Part shown: positions 25,698 through 34,596 of the stretch, one piece after another | Numbering within the stretch: the stretch's first letter is position 1 | How the letters are laid out: the number at the start of each line of letters is the position of its first letter | Source of the DNA: CAZGUX01 sp964529305 | GTDB lineage: Bacteria > Acidobacteriota > Terriglobia > Bryobacterales > Bryobacteraceae | Length of the DNA stretch: 64,000 bases | NCBI GenBank assembly: GCA_964529305.1 | Contig: CAZGUX010000189.1 | Span: 1-64,000, forward strand | Direction: 5' to 3' | Position numbers and translations under genes: made by a program | Notes under the pieces: generated by a model | Database searches by the model: none | Told to the model about the DNA's origin: nothing | The model's input: only the letters and a program-made list of their open reading frames with translations

Positions 25698-27278
25698 CTA
25701 CCTGCCGTTACTCATGGGCTCCCGCGCCGGCGCGGTTGGCGTGAAAGCCTCGGTCAGGACACGGCCGACCGAGCCGCTGGGAAGATCCACATCCAGCAGA
25801 CGGGCGACCGTCGGCGCAATGTCGTTCACTGCGATCGTGCTGGCGTACGCCCCCGCCTTGATGCCGGCCCCCATCAGAATCACCGGGACGTGCGTGTCAT
25901 AGGCGTACGGCGAGCCGTGGGTCGTCCCCTTGGAAGAGTACATCCAATAAGGCTCCAGCACGATCATCACGTCGGCGGCGCGGCTGTCGTTGTACCCGTT
26001 CAGGACGCGGCGGCCGATCGCGTCTTCCATCTGCGTGCTGGAGGCCAGCCGCGAACGCGTGTAGACCCTGGCGACATGCGGCACCGAGGCGGCCGCCTCG
26101 GCAGCCACGCGCTGCACTGCCCGCTCGTCCAGACCCTTCTGCTGGATCAGCGGGCGATTGAGATACAGCGAGTGGTCGGACGGACTCAGTATCCACTGTC
26201 CTTCCCCGAACTTCTCGGAGAGCTTCGCCTTCACCGTGTCCTGTATGACCTTGGGCGGCATCCGGCCACCGGGCATCCGCCGCGAGGCCGTGACTTCCGG
26301 CAGCGGCGCCACCCCGTGGTCGGCCGAGAGAACCACCAGGACGTTCTGCATCCCCACCTGCGCGTCGACGTAGCGGAACAACTTGTCGAGCAGGCGATCG
26401 GTGTGCACGGAGATCGAATGGACTTCGAGAGAGTCTGGTCCCTTGTCGTGACCGACGTAGTCGTTGGAAGAAAAACTCAAGGCGAGAAGATCGGTGGCCG
26501 GTCCGCGCCCCAGACGTTCGGAGACAATGGCGCGCTCGGCCAGCGATTCGATCAACTCGTTTCCGTAAGGACTGGGCGCGAGCGAATTGTAGAACCTCTC
26601 GTCCGGTGTTGTGGACAACTCATGGACCGTAGCGCCGTATGGGGCAAGATTCCATTTCGCCCCAAGGTATTTGTCCGCCGGCTTCCCTCCGTTGAAATCC
26701 TTCACCCAGGCCGGCAGATCGGGGAAGTAGAAAGTGCTGGAGACGAACTGTCCGGTCTTGCTGTCGAGCCAGAACGCACCATCCGCCATGTGGCCGACCG
26801 GCAGAATAGCGGAGCGGTCTTTGAGGGAGATTCCGATGACGCGCGCCTTGCTGCCGGTGGCGATTTTCAATTCGTCACCCACCGTGCTCACCAGCATCCG
26901 ATGCGGCGAAGCGCCCTTGTTCCCGCTCCCGCCCAGTTGGCGGACCTTCGGGTCCTCCACGCTGGTGACATTCTTCCCGGAGGCGCGGTCGAACCAGTCG
27001 TTGCCGATGATGCCGCTAGTCGACGGGGTCGCCCCGCTCAGGAAGGTGCTGTGCCCAATCGCCGTGACGGTGGGGAAGTGCTCGTACTGCGCGTTGGTGA
27101 ACACCGCGCCGCGGGTGAGCAGGCGGTCGAGGCCGCCTTTGTACTCGCTTCGGAACCGGACCAGGTAGTCGTAGCGGAACTGGTCCACCATGATCGCCAG
27201 CACCAGCTTGGGCTTGGGTGCGGCAAGCGCCGGCAGCGCCGGCAACAGCGCCAGGGCAACAGCGGTCCTTCGGTTCAT
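25698..27278 (-). CDS. PafA-like alkaline phosphatase (type I phosphodiesterase family)
   Basis: 526 residues with a signal peptide (RRTAVALALLPALPALAAP). Hydrolyses phosphate mono- or diesters in the periplasm, using two zinc ions. Metal ligand D32 (LAIMVDQFRYDYL), the nucleophilic Thr region HFPTVTAIGHSTFLSG (residues 67-82), the SSNDYVGHDKGPDS block and SADHGVAPLPE are all present. Threonine as nucleophile separates it from the classical Ser PhoA. It is third in a leftward unit: PQQ dehydrogenase, pentaheme cytochrome, phosphatase, and its ATG follows the cytochrome stop by 12 bp. Confidence 0.9.
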   Translation of the reverse strand: MNRRTAVALALLPALPALAAPKPKLVLAIMVDQFRYDYLVRFRSEYKGGLDRLLTRGAVFTNAQYEHFPTVTAIGHSTFLSGATPSTSGIIGNDWFDRASGKNVTSVEDPKVRQLGGSGNKGASPHRMLVSTVGDELKIATGSKARVIGISLKDRSAILPVGHMADGAFWLDSKTGQFVSSTFYFPDLPAWVKDFNGGKPADKYLGAKWNLAPYGATVHELSTTPDERFYNSLAPSPYGNELIESLAERAIVSERLGRGPATDLLALSFSSNDYVGHDKGPDSLEVHSISVHTDRLLDKLFRYVDAQVGMQNVLVVLSADHGVAPLPEVTASRRMPGGRMPPKVIQDTVKAKLSEKFGEGQWILSPSDHSLYLNRPLIQQKGLDERAVQRVAAEAAASVPHVARVYTRSRLASSTQMEDAIGRRVLNGYNDSRAADVMIVLEPYWMYSSKGTTHGSPYAYDTHVPVILMGAGIKAGAYASTIAVNDIAPTVARLLDVDLPSGSVGRVLTEAFTPTAPAREPMSNGR

Positions 27279-27290
27279 AAATGGGATCTC

Positions 27291-27764
27291 TTATTGATTG
27301 AGTTCGTGGCAGATCGTACAGGACACGGAAGCCTTGCTGGCCTTGTGACAATCGACGCAAGCCTTCATTGTCGCAGGAAGAAAGGCCTGGCGGGCGTCGT
27401 CGGCATACACGGGCCCGTGGCATTGGGCGCAGTCGACGGCGGCCTTCTTGTGGCGCGCGTGGCTGAAGAAGACAAAGTCGGGAATGCGATAAACCCGCTG
27501 CGGCGAGTAGGGCTTGGCATCCTTGGGCAGGCCGGCCAGGAAGCGGATAGACTCGCGGTCCTTGAGCACTTCGCTGTGACACGTCATGCACCGTTCCACG
27601 GCGGGCAATCCCGCGCGCTCGGCGCGTTCCGCGTTCTCGTGGCAGTAGGTGCACTTCAGCTTCAACGGCGCGTGCCGGGGATGGCGGAAGTCGACCGTCT
27701 CGCCGGCGAAGACCGTCAGGGCAGCGAGAAGACCACCAGCGAGTCGGTAAAGACGGAGTTGTAT
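27291..27764 (-). CDS. Pentaheme c-type cytochrome (c7/c3-like), with unusual start
   Basis: Five CxxCH heme sites: CTYCH, CMTCH, CAQCH, CVDCH and CTICH, with extra His residues for bis-His ligation (DFRHPRHAPL, FFSHARHKKA). The first in-frame ATG/GTG/TTG is a TTG at 27665, just before the first heme site, which would leave no signal peptide. The frame, however, stays open upstream for 33 more codons, giving a good Sec signal (QLRLYRLAGGLLAALTVFAG). The only plausible start there is an ATA at 27764, nine bases after GGAGG. I annotate from that ATA; it makes 157 residues and overlaps the PQQ-dehydrogenase gene by 49 bp. The gene probably passes electrons from the quinoprotein. Confidence 0.75.
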   Translation of the reverse strand: MQLRLYRLAGGLLAALTVFAGETVDFRHPRHAPLKLKCTYCHENAERAERAGLPAVERCMTCHSEVLKDRESIRFLAGLPKDAKPYSPQRVYRIPDFVFFSHARHKKAAVDCAQCHGPVYADDARQAFLPATMKACVDCHKASKASVSCTICHELNQ

Positions 27765-29572
27765 TTGTTACCGCCTCCCGCGGCAATGGCGACATACTGC
27801 TTGCCGCTCTTCTTTCCTTTATAGGTCATTGGCGTGGCGTGCGCGCTGGCCGGCAGGCGAGTGACCCACAGTTCCTTGCCGCTTTCCTTGTCGAAGGCGC
27901 GAAACCGGGAATCGTTGGTTGCCCCGATGAACACCAGCCCCCCAGCCGTGACGATGGACCCGCCGATGTTCGCCGTGCCCGTGGGCGGAATTCCCTTTTC
28001 GATCAGCTTGTCCACCACGCCCAGCACGCTGCGCCAGCGGAACTCGCCCTTGTTCAGATCGATCGCCGTCAGGTGGCCCCACGGCGGCTGCTGGCACGAC
28101 CACAGGTCCTGATTCCAGAAACGCGAATTCGGCGTGCCCATGCCCTGCGTGCGGTATGGAATCAGGGATCCCTCGGGGCGCTTCACCATGCGCAGCATCA
28201 TGCCGACGTCCATGGAGTTGACGTACAGAGTCTGAGTGGAAGGATCGAACGATGCGCCGCCCCAGTTGGCGCCGCCATTGGTGCCCGGGAACAGGACCGT
28301 CGGTTTGAAGCCAACCGGGGTGTAGAGACTTCCGAACACGGCGCCTTCGGTGAGTTTCGCGCAGAAGTCGCGATGCTCGGGGGTGACCGTGCTCAGCTCA
28401 TCCGGACGCATGCTCTGCCGTGCAAACGGCGGCGGTTTGACGGGAAACGGCTGTGTGGTCCACGTCTCCTGGCCGGGGACTTCGCTCTTCGGAACCGGCC
28501 GCTCTTCGATCTCGAACAACGGCTTACCGGTCAGGCGATCGAGCAGAAAGACAAAGCCAGTCTTGGTAATTTGCGCGACGGCCGGAATGCGCTTTCCTCC
28601 GTGCCGGACGTCCACCAGGTTGGGCGCGGCGGGCAGGTCGTAGTCCCAGATGTCGTGGTGAATCGTCTGGAAATGCCAGATCCGCTTTCCGGTGTTTGCG
28701 TCCAGAGCAACTACGCAATCACTAAACAGGTTGGCGCCTTTGCGGTCACCGCCCCAGAAATCGGTAGCCGCGGAGGTGAGCGGGAGGAAGACCATGCCGC
28801 GCGCCGGGTCGACGGTCAGGACCGACCAGGCGTTGGCGGCCGCGCGGTCCTGCCAGGAGTCCTTCTCCCAGGTGTCGTTGCCCAACTCACCGGGTTTCGG
28901 GATCGGATCGAACCGCCACACCAGCTTGCCGGTGCGCACGTCGAATGCCCGAACCACCCCGGATGGACCCTGCGGGTCGCCGTCGGCGGTCATCGCCCCG
29001 CAGATCACGAGGTCTTTGTAGATCGAAGGCGGCGACGTCATGCCGTAAGCCTTGCCGGGAAACTTGTCCGCCGCTCCCTGGCGCAGGTCGATCGAACCGC
29101 CGGTTCCAAAGTGGTCGTCCGGCTTTCCGGTTTCGGCGACGATCGAGTACAGCCTTCCCCTCTGGGTCCCGTAGAGGAGGCGCTTCTGTTTGCCGTCGGT
29201 CCAGAACGCGGCGCCCCTATGGATAAAGAGCCCAAGGGGGGACTCTTTGTCCATCTTCGGATCGAAGGCCCACAGCTCCTTGCCCGTTTCGGCGTCCAAG
29301 GCGATCAGGCGGTTGAAGGGCGTGGTGAAGTACATGACGCCGTCAATCACCAGAGGAGTGGATTCAAACGCGCTGCGAACCGTGAGTTTGGTGCCGTCGG
29401 AGGAGTCGCTGCTGCGATAGGTCCAGGCCACGCGAAGCTGCCCCACGTTGCCGCGATGAATCTGTTTCAAGGAGGAGAATCTGGTGGCGCCCGCGTCGCC
29501 GCCATAGTGCGTCCACTCCTGGGCAGTGAGCAGCAGGGGCAGGCAAAGGACGGGTCCGATCAGCTTGAACAT
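27716..29572 (-). CDS. PQQ-dependent dehydrogenase (quinoprotein, beta-propeller)
   Basis: 618 residues, with a signal peptide (MFKLIGPVLCLPLLLTA) and an eight-bladed propeller. Blade motifs such as ALDAETGKELWAFDP, ALDANTGKRIWHFQTIHHDI and FDKESGKELWVTRLPAS are visible. HHDIWDYDLPAAPNLVDV is the conserved calcium/PQQ-site segment of the glucose-dehydrogenase group. It oxidises sugars or alcohols in the periplasm. There is no cytochrome domain in the protein; the next gene supplies a pentaheme cytochrome. The ATG at 29572 was chosen because it gives the signal peptide. It lacks the large membrane anchor of E. coli Gcd. Confidence 0.92.
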   Translation of the reverse strand: MFKLIGPVLCLPLLLTAQEWTHYGGDAGATRFSSLKQIHRGNVGQLRVAWTYRSSDSSDGTKLTVRSAFESTPLVIDGVMYFTTPFNRLIALDAETGKELWAFDPKMDKESPLGLFIHRGAAFWTDGKQKRLLYGTQRGRLYSIVAETGKPDDHFGTGGSIDLRQGAADKFPGKAYGMTSPPSIYKDLVICGAMTADGDPQGPSGVVRAFDVRTGKLVWRFDPIPKPGELGNDTWEKDSWQDRAAANAWSVLTVDPARGMVFLPLTSAATDFWGGDRKGANLFSDCVVALDANTGKRIWHFQTIHHDIWDYDLPAAPNLVDVRHGGKRIPAVAQITKTGFVFLLDRLTGKPLFEIEERPVPKSEVPGQETWTTQPFPVKPPPFARQSMRPDELSTVTPEHRDFCAKLTEGAVFGSLYTPVGFKPTVLFPGTNGGANWGGASFDPSTQTLYVNSMDVGMMLRMVKRPEGSLIPYRTQGMGTPNSRFWNQDLWSCQQPPWGHLTAIDLNKGEFRWRSVLGVVDKLIEKGIPPTGTANIGGSIVTAGGLVFIGATNDSRFRAFDKESGKELWVTRLPASAHATPMTYKGKKSGKQYVAIAAGGGNKYNSVFTDSLVVFSLP

Positions 29573-29669
29573 CTGCCGTATTGTACTGAACTGGAGGACC
29601 GGGTTCGTGACAAGGAAAGGGTCCGAGGCTGTCTCCGCAAGGCGCTGCGGTTGGACCGGGCAGCAGCCA

Positions 29670-31328
29670 TCACTGAATGAGAATGCCCCTCTCGTCGAGC
29701 AGCTCACCGGTCATGCGCAGCAGGTTGAGCAAATTCCGCCGGTAGTTCACCGATTGGGTGACGACATCGGACTCGGCCGTGATCTGGTCGGTCTGCGCCT
29801 GCAGGACGAGGAAGATCTGGCTGGTCCCCAACTCGTAGCGCTTGTTCTCGGCATCGAGACGTTTGCGCGCGAAATCCAGCGACTTCAATTGCAATTCCAC
29901 TGCATCCTTGGAAGCTTCCACCTGGTTCACCGCGGTGAGGACGTCCTGGCGGATCTGCTGCTCGGTGGTCCGGACAGTCAGGGCATTCCGTCTCTTCGAG
30001 ACCAGGGCGTCGGCCAGGTTGGCCTGGGCGGACCGATCGCGGATAGGTAACCGGAGCCGGACACCGAACTGGTACACCGGAAAGCCAAAGCCGAACAACT
30101 GGTCGAGCGAGTCGCCGAGACCGCCGGGAATGATGCGCGACACGGTGGTCTGACCGGTGTCGGTGAAGACGTTCTGACGCTGAAGAAAGGTGCCGCCCCG
30201 GCCTTGAGAGGTATATTGGCCGGTGAGGGAGAAGTCGGGCTTGAGCGCGTTGGAGGTCTGTTGAATGGTCAGGTCGTCGACGTCGAGAGCCTGCATGGCC
30301 GCTCGCAGGTCGGGCCGCGCGGCCATGGCCCGATTGACCGCGGCCTCGGCATCGATCGTCTGTTGATTGGTAGGCGGCGCCACCGTCTCCGTGAGGACGA
30401 TGGGAAGCTTACGAATCACCGGGTCCAGATCGGCGCCGATCTGACGCCGGATGGCGTCGTCCTGCTGGGCCACCAAATAGCGGTTCTGGGTGACCCTTGC
30501 CTGGGCTTGGGCGAACTGAAACTCCGGCTGGTAGATGTCGAGCTTCGAAATGGCGCCGAGTTCCAGTTCGCGGCGCGACCGCTTCAGGAATTCCGCCGCG
30601 AGGTCGAGCGCGCGTTCCTGCACGCGGAGGTTTTCCCGCAGTTCGATGGCGCGCCAGTAGATCAGCTCGGCCTGCGTAAACAGCCCGATCAGCGTGTTCT
30701 TCAACGTGTACTCAGACTGCCTGAGGCGGCTGCGGGCGACCATGATGGGCAATTTCTGGATGTACGATCCCCGGCCGCGAAGCAGCGGCTGCGTGAAATC
30801 TATCTGGAGCCGGGTGGTGAATTGAGGGTTGAACACCGCGAACGAGTCGTTGGTGGTGAATTTGCTTCCGACAAACCCGACGTTGTACTGAGTACCGCTC
30901 GTCAGCGTCTGCGAATAGAGGAGGTTCAACGGCTGGTTCAGTGTCTTGAGAGTGTCCGCGCCCGACAGAACGCTGGTGGTGGCTTGTGTTGTGCGGTTCG
31001 ACAGGAAACTGGCCGTGGCCAGCGGATCGAAGGGCGAGTAGGAGCGCGTAATGGCGTTCCTGGCCGTCTCGATCGTGAGCCTGGAGATCGCGATATCGGT
31101 GTTGTTGGCCGCGACCAGTTCAAGATAGGCTCTCAACGACAACTCCAGCTTGTCGCCGATCACATAATCCTGCAGCTTCACCGGATCCTGAATCTGGACG
31201 GTGCTCTTCGGCTTTTCGAAAATCGTCCGGAAATAATCGGCCTTGGGGAAAAACGGCATGGGGGCTGGGTCCTGCGCTTGCGCAACAAGCACAACCACCA
31301 GCGCGACTACCAGAAATCGCGAGTGCAT
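29670..31328 (-). CDS. TolC-family outer-membrane efflux protein
   Basis: 552 residues. A signal peptide (SRFLVVALVVVLVAQAQ) is followed by two TolC/OEP repeats. The long coiled-coil helices are visible in YTLKNTLIGLFTQAELIYWR and TTEQQIRQDVLTAVNQVEAS, and the barrel strands in LQIDFTQPLLRGRGSY and YQFGVRLRLPIRDRSAQANL. Forms a trimeric exit duct. The mature N-terminus carries an additional 60-70 residues before the first helix. It is the last of five genes in a leftward efflux operon, 7 bp downstream of the permease gene. Confidence 0.93.
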   Translation of the reverse strand: MHSRFLVVALVVVLVAQAQDPAPMPFFPKADYFRTIFEKPKSTVQIQDPVKLQDYVIGDKLELSLRAYLELVAANNTDIAISRLTIETARNAITRSYSPFDPLATASFLSNRTTQATTSVLSGADTLKTLNQPLNLLYSQTLTSGTQYNVGFVGSKFTTNDSFAVFNPQFTTRLQIDFTQPLLRGRGSYIQKLPIMVARSRLRQSEYTLKNTLIGLFTQAELIYWRAIELRENLRVQERALDLAAEFLKRSRRELELGAISKLDIYQPEFQFAQAQARVTQNRYLVAQQDDAIRRQIGADLDPVIRKLPIVLTETVAPPTNQQTIDAEAAVNRAMAARPDLRAAMQALDVDDLTIQQTSNALKPDFSLTGQYTSQGRGGTFLQRQNVFTDTGQTTVSRIIPGGLGDSLDQLFGFGFPVYQFGVRLRLPIRDRSAQANLADALVSKRRNALTVRTTEQQIRQDVLTAVNQVEASKDAVELQLKSLDFARKRLDAENKRYELGTSQIFLVLQAQTDQITAESDVVTQSVNYRRNLLNLLRMTGELLDERGILIQ

Positions 31329-31335
31329 AGAAACC

Positions 31336-32586
31336 TTATTCGTAACGGATGGCCTCGATGGGATCGAGCTTGGCGGCCTGAACCGCCGGATAAATGCCGA
31401 ACACGAGGCCGATGAAAACGGAGACGCCAAAGGCCAGCGAAATGGAGGATGTCGTGACCACCGTAGGCCAGCCGGCCTGCAGCGAGATCACCCGCGACAG
31501 GCCGAACCCGAAACCGATGCCGATCAGGCCGCCGATGATGGAGATCATCACGGCCTCGGTCATGAACTGCCGGATGATGTCGCCCTGGCGCGCCCCGATG
31601 GCGCGCCGAATGCCGATCTCGCGGGTTCGCTCGAGTACGGTGGCGAGCATGATGTTCATGATTCCGATACCGCCGACGAGCAGCGAGATGCCGGCAATGC
31701 AGATCATCACGATAGCGAAGATCTTTTGCGTTTCCTGCTTCTGCTTGAGCAGGCCGGCGGGAACGGTGACGGTGAAGTCGCCGGCGTCCTTGTGCGTCGA
31801 CGCGAGGATGGCCCGGACGACGCCTTCGGTCTCGATCGAATCCGTGCCCTGGTGGAGCTTGATGTAGACGCCGTCGATCTCGTCCTTGAGAAAGCCCATG
31901 TTGTCGTCGAAGCGCCGCATGACCGTGTTGAGCGGAGCGATGATCAGGTTGTTGCGGCTGATGGTCTGCGCTCCCTCGTCGGCGTCGCCGCCGGTGGCGG
32001 CCATGACGCCGATCACCTGGAGCCAGTTGTCGTTCACCTTGACCCACTTGCCGATCGCGTCGTCATAGCCGAGCAGGTTCACTTTGGCCGTTTCGCCCAA
32101 CACGCAGACAGACTCCGAGCGCATGTTCTCGTCGTCGTTGAAGAATCGCCCTGCCACCATCTTCAAGCTCTGAATCTCCTTGAACTTGGGCAGAACGCCG
32201 ATGAGCTGCGGGTTCTCCTGGCTCGTTTTCGGCAGGACGCGCTGGGGCTTGAAGCGCTTGCGCGGGGTGATGAGCTCGATGCCGGGAACGTTCTCGCTGA
32301 GGGCGCGATAGTCGCGGAAGGTCAGGCCGGGCGAAATCGCCCGGATGGTCTGGAGTTCGTTGAAGTCGCCGGCTTCGCGCGCCTCGATGATGATGTTGTT
32401 GACCCCCATCTGGTCGATCATGCTCATCATCTCCATCTGAGCGCCGGCCGTGATGGACAGCATGGCGACGACCGCGCCCACGCCGAAAATGATTCCCAGC
32501 ATGGTCAGGAGGCTGCGGAGTTTATGCACCAGGAGGCTCGAAAGCCCCATCTGCAGCTCAGGAAGGAATCCGGAAATCCGTGCCAT
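31336..32586 (-). CDS. MacB/FtsX-type ABC transporter permease, no ATPase domain
   Basis: 416 residues. An N-terminal membrane helix (LLTMLGIIFGVGAVVAMLSI), a periplasmic MacB_PCD domain (residues about 50-270) and a FtsX domain with three helices at the C-terminus (IMLATVLERTREIGIRRAIG is the highly conserved MacB/LolC cytosolic-loop motif). E. coli MacB has the ATPase in the same chain; here it is absent, and no ATPase gene lies in the operon, so an ATPase must come from elsewhere. Stop of the preceding adaptor gene is 3 bp upstream of the ATG at 32586. Confidence 0.93.
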   Translation of the reverse strand: MARISGFLPELQMGLSSLLVHKLRSLLTMLGIIFGVGAVVAMLSITAGAQMEMMSMIDQMGVNNIIIEAREAGDFNELQTIRAISPGLTFRDYRALSENVPGIELITPRKRFKPQRVLPKTSQENPQLIGVLPKFKEIQSLKMVAGRFFNDDENMRSESVCVLGETAKVNLLGYDDAIGKWVKVNDNWLQVIGVMAATGGDADEGAQTISRNNLIIAPLNTVMRRFDDNMGFLKDEIDGVYIKLHQGTDSIETEGVVRAILASTHKDAGDFTVTVPAGLLKQKQETQKIFAIVMICIAGISLLVGGIGIMNIMLATVLERTREIGIRRAIGARQGDIIRQFMTEAVMISIIGGLIGIGFGFGLSRVISLQAGWPTVVTTSSISLAFGVSVFIGLVFGIYPAVQAAKLDPIEAIRYE

Positions 32587-32589
32587 GAA

Positions 32590-34584
32590 TTACCGCGCGC
32601 CCCTTCCGCTTCCGAGCCCGCCCGGCATCGCCTTGGGTTGGGCAGCGCCGCCCTTGTCGCCCTTCTTCTTGCCGCCCTCGGGCGCGGTCGGATCCGCCAG
32701 GGCAATCACTTCTCCGGGCTTGAGGCCTGACGCGATCACCATGATCGATTCGCTCCGCTTGGCGGGCTGGATATAGCGCCGCTCGAAGCTGTTGGGGCGC
32801 GTCTGCACGTACACGAACATCTTGCCGTCCTTCTCGAAGACCGCCTGCGCGGGGATGTTGATCGCGTTCGGGATCTGCTCCACGATGATCTCGACGTCCG
32901 CCAACAACCCGGGCCGGAGCAGAATGTCCAACTGCGAGTTCTCTTCGGGAGGCACCGGCAGTTGCGACTTCGCCATCTCCTCCTCTTCGGCGGGAGTGAT
33001 GCCCGTGGCTTGCGGCAGATTGAGGGCCGCGAAGGTCACGGGCGTTCCCTGGGGGACCCGCGGGGCGCCGGCCGCCTGGCGGTTGCCGCCACCGCCACCC
33101 TGGCGGCCACCGCCGCCGGGGACTCCACCCTGACCGCCCATCAACTCCCGCATCTTGGCAAAGATCTTGTTCCGATCTTCCTGCGACAGGTCCTCCATCT
33201 TGCGCCCTTTGAGTTCTTTCTGGAGTTCCTTGCGGACGTTTTCAGGCAAGCGCTCCATCATCTGCTGGAAGATGACGCGGCGTTGTTCGGGCGTCATGGC
33301 GGCAAAGCCGCCGCCACCGCCACCCTGACGAGCCATGCCGCCGGGCGTCGCTCCCGGCATGCCGCCGCCGGGGGCGCCTGCCATACCACCGCCAGGCATT
33401 CCTCCGCCTCCGCCGGGCATTCCGGCTCCGCCACCCGCGCCTGCCATGCCGCCCCCTGCTCCCGGAGGTCCGCCCATACCCATCATTGCCATCATGGGAA
33501 ACGCCGGCGGGGGAGCTTTCTTGGCGTTCAGCGCAGCCGTCTCCAGCACGCGCCGGACTTGCTCATCGGTGGCGCCCAGGCCGCGCATCAGTTGTTCCAT
33601 GTCGATGGAGAAGACCACGTCGAACTTCTTGCCAGGGTCCCCCATGAAAGGATTCGACGTCGCGGTGGCGCTCAGGCTTTTGATTCTGCCCTTGAAGATC
33701 TTCTCAGGAACCGCGTCGAGTTGCAGGTTCACTTCCTGCTGCTCCCGCAAGTTCGCCCGATCCAGCTCGCCGACCTTGGCAATGACCTCCATCTCGGAGA
33801 GATCGAGTACGTCGGCCACCTGCATGCCCGGCTGGAGGGTGTCGCCTTCCCGGATGTCCGGGACCTGCTGGCCGAACATACCGCCCCCTGTCCGGTTTTG
33901 CCGGATCGCCACCAGCCCGGTCATGGGCGAAAGCACCTTGGTCTGTTTGATGCGCTGCTTCTCGCGGCCCAGGTCGATCATGCTCTTGTTGCGCCGCTCG
34001 CGCAACACCGACAGCTCCGCTTCGGCCTGCGCCTGCCGCGACTGGATATCGCTCTCGAGCTGTTTCAGCCGGCGGCGCGCTTCTTCGAGGTTCAGCAGGT
34101 TCTTCTTCTGATCGATTTCCGGCAGCAGTTCGTTGCGCTTGACTTCCAACTCCGCGCGGCGCACACCGTAGCGCGCCCGCAGCAGTTCGACCTGGTCCTG
34201 GTTGTTCCGCATGGCCAGATCGGCAACCGCCTTCTTGAGCTGTTCGTCGATCTGCTCGACTTCGAGCAGAGTTTCCTCGAGGGCGGCGCGGCGCTCGGAG
34301 TCGTCGAACTCGATGACCAGATCCTTTTCCTTCGCCAGCGCGCCGAGGGGCGCCAGTTTCGTCACCTGCACGGTGGAAAAGAGGTTCGGGGCAGTCAACG
34401 TCGCCTGGCGAACCGCGCGCAGTTCGCCGCGAGTGTAGGCCCGCACCACGACGTCGCTCTTGCGGACCCGGGTGGTGGCGATGTTCTGCTGTTTCGCGCT
34501 ACCGCTGAGCACGTACTTCCAGAGCGCCCATCCACCTCCCGCGACGAGCGCGAGCAACACGACTCGAAACACTACCTTCTTCAT
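32590..34584 (-). CDS. HlyD/MacA-type adaptor protein with large Met/Gly-rich insertion
   Basis: 664 residues against a usual 350-430. Signal-anchor (VVFRVVLLALVAGGGWALW), lipoyl halves around residues 45-95 and 215-265, a long coiled-coil hairpin at 100-215, and the C-terminal membrane-proximal domain after 550 (NAINIPAQAVFEKDGKMFVY). Between about 340 and 540 lies an insertion rich in Met, Gly and Pro (MMAMMGMGGPPG). It also holds a helical part, MTPEQRRVIFQQMMERLPEN, which has the LTxxQ look of CpxP/Spy-like metal or stress sensors. Third adaptor of the operon; its stop is 3 bp before the permease start. Confidence 0.9.
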   Translation of the reverse strand: MKKVVFRVVLLALVAGGGWALWKYVLSGSAKQQNIATTRVRKSDVVVRAYTRGELRAVRQATLTAPNLFSTVQVTKLAPLGALAKEKDLVIEFDDSERRAALEETLLEVEQIDEQLKKAVADLAMRNNQDQVELLRARYGVRRAELEVKRNELLPEIDQKKNLLNLEEARRRLKQLESDIQSRQAQAEAELSVLRERRNKSMIDLGREKQRIKQTKVLSPMTGLVAIRQNRTGGGMFGQQVPDIREGDTLQPGMQVADVLDLSEMEVIAKVGELDRANLREQQEVNLQLDAVPEKIFKGRIKSLSATATSNPFMGDPGKKFDVVFSIDMEQLMRGLGATDEQVRRVLETAALNAKKAPPPAFPMMAMMGMGGPPGAGGGMAGAGGGAGMPGGGGGMPGGGMAGAPGGGMPGATPGGMARQGGGGGGFAAMTPEQRRVIFQQMMERLPENVRKELQKELKGRKMEDLSQEDRNKIFAKMRELMGGQGGVPGGGGRQGGGGGNRQAAGAPRVPQGTPVTFAALNLPQATGITPAEEEEMAKSQLPVPPEENSQLDILLRPGLLADVEIIVEQIPNAINIPAQAVFEKDGKMFVYVQTRPNSFERRYIQPAKRSESIMVIASGLKPGEVIALADPTAPEGGKKKGDKGGAAQPKAMPGGLGSGRGAR

Positions 34585-34596
34585 GGCTTCCGACCG

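Noticed and set aside
25545..29680. Long plus-strand frames of 759 and 613 codons opposite the phosphatase, cytochrome and PQQ dehydrogenase genes
   Set aside because: Antisense shadows: the minus strand carries heme motifs, signal peptides and propeller repeats.
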